A stretch of DNA of 64,000 nt from assembly GCA_019359015.1 (NCBI GenBank), contig JAHHID010000010.1, forward strand, positions 61,314 through 125,313, given 5' to 3'. The notes under the pieces were generated by a model that had not been told where the DNA came from, ran no database searches, and saw nothing but the letters and a program-made list of their open reading frames with translations. Both the position numbers and the translations under genes were made by a program. This DNA is from Spirirestis rafaelensis WJT71-NPBG6 (GTDB lineage Bacteria > Cyanobacteriota > Cyanobacteriia > Cyanobacteriales > Nostocaceae). Of the stretch, positions 60,548 to 64,000 are shown one piece after another. Numbering within the stretch: position 1 is the stretch's first letter; every line of letters begins with the position of its first letter.

Positions 60548-61537
60548 TTAAAACTTTTTTGCCTTGCTTCTTAGTCTTGACATCAAATCTATATCAAACT
60601 GAGTTCGCTGTGTAAATTGGTCGGCTTGTGCGTCGCGAATTATAAATGGCGGGTGTTTTAAGGGAAATTCAATTGCTTGGGTCGGATAATTAGCAAAAGG
60701 ACTGTGAGCATCTTTTGTATTGAGAGCTTCTGCACCAAATCCAATGTTAGAAACCAAGTTAACATTCGGCAGAATAGTTAATCCATTTTGAATCCAAGAA
60801 GTAAATGTCCAGGGAAAATCTCATGTATTAATATTTTCTTCATAACAACCTTGGAAAAGTTTAGACCAGTATTTAACTGCTTGGGAATCATGAAGTATAT
60901 CTTGCAGCCAATTACCATCTCTAACTGAAGCCCATTGCTTCATTTCTACATCATACTGTTGCCATGCTCGTCGCCAAGTTGCCCAACCCCAAATTAGAGT
61001 ATAGCGAGAAAAGTAGTAGCTATAATCTGTACGTTTGCGACCAAATTGGAAATTGTTTCCGCTTATGGTCATAATTCTTTGGTCGTCTTGATATTTATCT
61101 AATAACTGTTCACAAAATGGGAAAAAGCTTGGATGAGGTAAACAATAGACTTCTTGCACAAGTAGGGGAAAGGGGAAAGGAGCAGGAAAAAAGCTCTCTC
61201 ACTTCGGGTGCAAAAAAGACTTTTGCAAGAGGTCTAATCATCTTCGAGAATGATTGCTTGTTCTACTTGCTCGAATACCCAATTTAAACCAGTTGATATC
61301 CGCAGCTTATTACCTAAATTTTTTTTCAGAATAGTTTTTAATTACTTGACAATTCCAATCAACTTGCTCAATAATTTTACGGGTGGCAGCACACTTTTCT
61401 ATATCATCAGGATGGTTATGAGGAGGAGCATCGGCAATTACTAACAGCTTGGCTGGTTTAACTTGCCGCAGCGCTTGCAACACTTTTTTGGTGGTGTCTG
61501 TGCGGTTAAAAATTATCAGAGCAACAGCAGTATCCAT
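60548..61537 (-). pseudogene. Broken glycosyltransferase gene (HlpA/GT-A-like)
   Basis: Three pieces of one gene are readable in order. Piece 1 (61310-61537) starts MDTAVALIIFNRTDTTKKVL and runs to NYSEKKFR, where an eight-A run shifts the frame; the next frame continues LGNKLRISTGLNWVFEQVE. Piece 2 (about 60828-61145) reads CLPHPSFFPFCEQLLDKYQ through YYFSRYTLIWGWATWRRAWQ to ENINT, then TGA in place of an expected TGG. Piece 3 (60548-60827) continues DFPWTFTSWIQNGLTILPNV. A 91-bp MITE-like insertion lies between EDD and CLPHPS. The intact family has about 300-330 residues and is annotated as glycosyltransferase or hemolytic protein HlpA-like. Confidence 0.88.
61146..61236. mobile_element. 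91-bp MITE-like insertion
   Basis: The ends are inverted repeats: TAGACTTCTTGCACAAG at the left and, on the opposite strand, TAGACCTCTTGCAAAAG at the right (two differences in 17). The interior has no gene. It interrupts the glycosyltransferase pseudogene between codons that are adjacent in the family, so it is a true insertion. The TA at both ends would fit a Tc1/mariner or IS630-type mover, which duplicates TA. Confidence 0.8.
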
Positions 61538-61700
61538 AAACGTTTTATTGTCAAGTATCTTTGTGAAGATAAAAGAATTTAACTCCTAAGATTTGTCCTC
61601 ATGTAGCAAGGTTGTTACTATTTTCGCTGATGAATTTTGCGGAAATAGAACATCTAATATTTGTAGTAATATGGCAACAGAGGATATAGAGTGAATGTTT
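61538..61700. other. Intergenic region, no gene seen
   Basis: Short AT-rich gap between two pseudogenes. Confidence 0.5.
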
Positions 61701-62044
61701 TTAATTAGAGTTTACTTGCCCTAATTGATGCTGCATCTGGTGATATTGCCAGAACTTGCCACTTTGGGTGATTAATTCTTGATATCCTCCTTGTTCGACA
61801 ATGCGACCTTGCTCAAGTACGACGATTTTATCTGCGCGAAAAATGGTGGATAGTCGATGAGCGATCGCAATCACTGTTCGTCCAACTGCTAATTTTTCTA
61901 AAGACTGCTGAACTAAGCGTTCGGAAACTGAGTCGAGAGCGCTGGTTGCTTCATCAAGAATCAAAATTTCTGGGTTGCGTAGTAATGCTCGCGCGATCGC
62001 AATTCGCTGACGTTGACCACCAGATAACCGCACTCCGCGATCGC
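61701..62044 (-). pseudogene. C-terminal remnant of an MsbA-type ABC transporter
   Basis: Begins abruptly at [10 protein letters not shown] and contains [38 protein letters not shown] and a normal C-terminus. The Walker A and all membrane helices are absent. The upstream boundary coincides with a HIP1 octamer at 62037-62044, beyond which the sequence belongs to an unrelated glycosyltransferase on the other strand. A truncated gene, presumed dead. Confidence 0.85.
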
Positions 62045-62606
62045 CTTTACACTTATCCACTTTCTAAACTCAACAAACTTCACGCTTGTTTAACTTCTTT
62101 TCAGATTCCTTTTAAGTTCTCTAGCCGTTGGCAAACAGCAGTTATCAAAAACCTGCAAGAATTACTCAAACAAAATACATACAACATAATTCATTTTGAA
62201 TATTCACACGCTGCGGTCTATCTAGACTTTATCAAGCAGCAAGTTAATTCAACCCAAACTAAGACTGTAATCAGTATACATGATGTTGTCTCTCAATCCT
62301 TTTTAAGAAAGGCAGAGAGTAACTTTATTTTGGGTATTGAACTAGCTAGAGTTTTTCACTATGAAAAAACTCTTTACTCCACAGCAAATGAGTTATGGGT
62401 TCTTTCTAAAAAAGACCGCGATATTTTGACTTCTTTATTTAGTATCCCTGAAGAAAAAGTTATTGTCAAACCTCCTAAATTTAGTAAGTTTATTTATCAA
62501 GTCAAGCGCCATTCTGAAAAAATAGAGAAAAAAAGCTTACTATTTTGGGGAGCGATGAACAGACCAGAAAATGAAGAAGCTATTCTCACAACTGAAGTTC
62601 CTTGCT
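62045..62606 (+). pseudogene. Internal fragment of a GT-B glycosyltransferase
   Basis: Open frame from the HIP1 junction without a start: [20 protein letters not shown], then FEYSHAAVYLDFIKQQ, VISIHDVVSQSFLRKA, ELWVLSKKDRDILTSLF and LLFWGAMNRPENEEAIL. The order matches the first half of a GT4/GT1 sugar transferase. Both the N-terminus and the donor domain are missing, and the right end runs into a dispersed repeat near 62590. Confidence 0.75.
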
Positions 62607-62617
62607 AATAGCAAAAG

Positions 62618-62715
62618 TCATCTGAAGATGACTAAATATACCCAAAAATCTTTAGTCTACTGAAGTAGACTTTAGCTGTTAGCCTGGAACTTTAGTTCCA
62701 GGCAGGTGAGAAAGC
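62618..62715. repeat. Composite dispersed hairpin repeat
   Basis: Three hairpins in a row: AGTCATC-tga-GATGACT, AGTCTACT-gaa-AGTAGACT and CCTGGAACT-tt-AGTTCCAGG. A known style of cyanobacterial intergenic repeat. It truncates the glycosyltransferase fragment. Confidence 0.8.
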
Positions 62716-62758
62716 CAACAGTTAAGCTATTTCTAGCTTAAGTTGACCCAATGAACGA

Positions 62759-62795
62759 TGCCCATTGCCCATTGCCCAATGCCCAATGCCCAATT
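62759..62795. repeat. Heptanucleotide tandem repeat (GCCCATT/GCCCAAT)n
   Basis: Five to six head-to-tail heptamers, the reverse complement of the GGGCAAT array at 53731-53767. Located at the 3' side of the RNase Z gene. Confidence 0.88.
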
Positions 62796-62803
62796 TGAGA
62801 ATT

Positions 62804-63763
62804 TCAAACTTGCGCCTTTGTTAACTCTACTTGGCGACGTCTGGGTACATCATAAGTGAAAAAATCATAAGCCATGTCTGTCTTCGGAAAAATAGCACGG
62901 GCTTCTTGAAGTAGATCCTTTAACTCTATGGTATTCCCTGGAGCGTAGCGGGGACTAAAATGAGTCATAATTAACCGATGTGCCCCGGCGCCTAAAGCTG
63001 TTTGCGCTGCCATTGTGGTTGTGGAGTGCAACCGTTGAAAAGCCATATCTGCGTCTTGATGGGCAAAAGTGGCTTCATGAATTAACACATCTGCATCCTG
63101 TGCCAATTCCACCGCACCGTCGCAAAAAACTGTGTCTGTACAATAGGCAATTTTGCGTCCCATTTCTGTTGGTCCACACAATTGAGTGCCGTCAATTATT
63201 CGCCCATCGTTGAGAGTAACAGTTTCACCACGCTTAAGTTGACCGTAAATTCGACCAGGAGGAATTTGTAATGCTTTAGCTTTTTCGATGTCAAAGCGTC
63301 CTGAACGGTCTTTTTCGACTACGCGGTAGCCGAAAGCGGTGATGCGGTGTTGCAAAGGACCGCAGCTAACGGTGAACTCCGAGTCTTCGTAAATTATCCC
63401 CGGACGGACGACGTGAACTTTTAAGGGATAGGAAAAGTGAGTGTGAGAGTAGCGCGAGGCAGCTTGCAAATATTCATTTAATCCCGGTGGACCATAAATA
63501 TCAATTCGGTCTACATTGCCCGCTAAACCGCAAGTAGCGAGAAGACCCATCAAGCCAAAGATGTGATCCCCGTGCATGTGAGTGATAAAAATTCGGGAGA
63601 GTTGGCTGATTTTTAGTTCACTCCGTATAATTTGATGCTGAGTGCCTTCACCGCAATCAAATAACCACATTTCCGCCCTTTGTGGTAGTCTCAGGGCTAC
63701 ACTAGAAACATTGCGCGATCGCGTGGGTACACCAGAACTCGTCCCTAAAAATGTTATCTGCAC
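62804..63763 (-). CDS. rnz: Ribonuclease Z
   Basis: A 319-residue metallo-beta-lactamase-fold endonuclease that trims the 3' trailer of pre-tRNA, fitting the CCA-less tRNA genes in this window. Zinc ligands are in FITHMHGDHIFGLMGLLAT (HxHxDH), CGPLQHR, CYCTDT-like AYCTDTVFCDGAVELA, and the C-terminal LIMTHFSPRY. Exosite-type residues between 150 and 200 (RIYGQLKRGETV) fit the bacterial short-form enzyme. Length is normal. ATG 63763. Confidence 0.95.
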   Translation of the reverse strand: MQITFLGTSSGVPTRSRNVSSVALRLPQRAEMWLFDCGEGTQHQIIRSELKISQLSRIFITHMHGDHIFGLMGLLATCGLAGNVDRIDIYGPPGLNEYLQAASRYSHTHFSYPLKVHVVRPGIIYEDSEFTVSCGPLQHRITAFGYRVVEKDRSGRFDIEKAKALQIPPGRIYGQLKRGETVTLNDGRIIDGTQLCGPTEMGRKIAYCTDTVFCDGAVELAQDADVLIHEATFAHQDADMAFQRLHSTTTMAAQTALGAGAHRLIMTHFSPRYAPGNTIELKDLLQEARAIFPKTDMAYDFFTYDVPRRRQVELTKAQV

Positions 63764-63883
63764 TACGTTATGCCTGCCTTCCTATTGCTGAATTTGGTTG
63801 GCGCTATATTTCCTATAGTGGCACGTTTAACTCCAATATGTTAATTGTTACTGGCATAATCGGGGACTGGGGACTAGTAGCTC

Positions 63884-64000
63884 CTAATCGTCGATAACCG
63901 GATATAGGCGTTTGAGCTTTAAGCGTGCGTCATTGGTAGTGAATTGCCAGTTGATTTTTGTGGCGGCAAGGTCTCTAGTCACGTTCCAAGCGACGAGTTC
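63884..64000 (-). mobile_element. C-terminal end of a probable IS630-family transposase (cut by window edge)
   Basis: The minus strand reads ELVAWNVTRDLAATKINWQF then TTNDARLKLKRLYPVIDD and a TAG at 63884-63886. 'NWQFTT.DAR.KLKRLYP' at the very end is the ending I associate with cyanobacterial IS630-type transposases. The rest lies outside the window. A transposon of this kind could mobilise TA-flanked MITEs such as that at 61146-61236 (inference). Confidence 0.6.

Overview
The window is chromosomal DNA from a cyanobacterium. The HIP1 octamer GCGATCGC occurs very often, tRNA genes lack an encoded CCA, and many gene products look cyanobacterial. Dispersed and short tandem repeats are abundant, as in filamentous or Chroococcidiopsis-like genomes. 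I cannot fix the genus from sequence alone.

Region 1 (1-9.2 kb) is mostly housekeeping: a polar amino-acid ABC transporter (ATPase and a receptor/permease fusion, divergent), a lipoprotein nuclease, a ferritin-like protein, a 45-residue membrane protein, a hot-dog thioesterase, a SpoU-type RNA methylase, tRNA-Leu(CAG), murA with a probable ATT start, and an M48 protease whose last codons lie inside tRNA-Leu(CAA).

Region 2 (10.8-40.9 kb) is a large exopolysaccharide locus on the + strand. It has a TagA/WecG transferase, a Wzm/Wzt-type ABC exporter, a pyruvyl transferase, about ten glycosyltransferases, UDP-galactopyranose mutase, an FkbM methyltransferase and a Wzy-like membrane protein. Two tandem, oppositely oriented double beta-helix (GH55/pectate-lyase-like) secreted proteins lie in the middle. 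One has its ribosome-binding-site and signal-peptide segment repeated three times in frame. Several gaps between genes hold eroded pieces of glycosyltransferase genes, so the cluster grew by duplication and loss. The two + strand blocks are preceded by the same bipartite element (CAGTAGATTTTCT, 10 bases, TCCGGAATA).

Region 3 (40.8-49.0 kb, - strand) is a complete lasso-peptide-type RiPP cluster. In transcription order: PqqD-like B1, B2 protease, asparagine-synthetase-like cyclase, two precursors, an HPr-kinase-like kinase, an ABC exporter and a nucleotidyltransferase. Both precursors carry the leader motif YxxPxLxxxGxxxxxT and an Asp at core position 9. Their predicted cores are unusually long (46 and 53 residues) with repeat-containing tails. 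This is the most interesting system in the window.

Region 4 (49-60 kb) has a small unknown gene, tRNA-Gln(TTG), two Wzc-like polysaccharide co-polymerase/kinase genes in opposite orientation, two conserved unknown genes and a SpoIID-like protein. Region 5 (60.5-62.8 kb) is a graveyard: a glycosyltransferase gene broken by a frameshift, a 91-bp MITE-like insertion and a stop codon, then an ABC transporter remnant joined at a HIP1 site to a glycosyltransferase remnant. RNase Z and the 3' end of a probable IS630-type transposase close the window.
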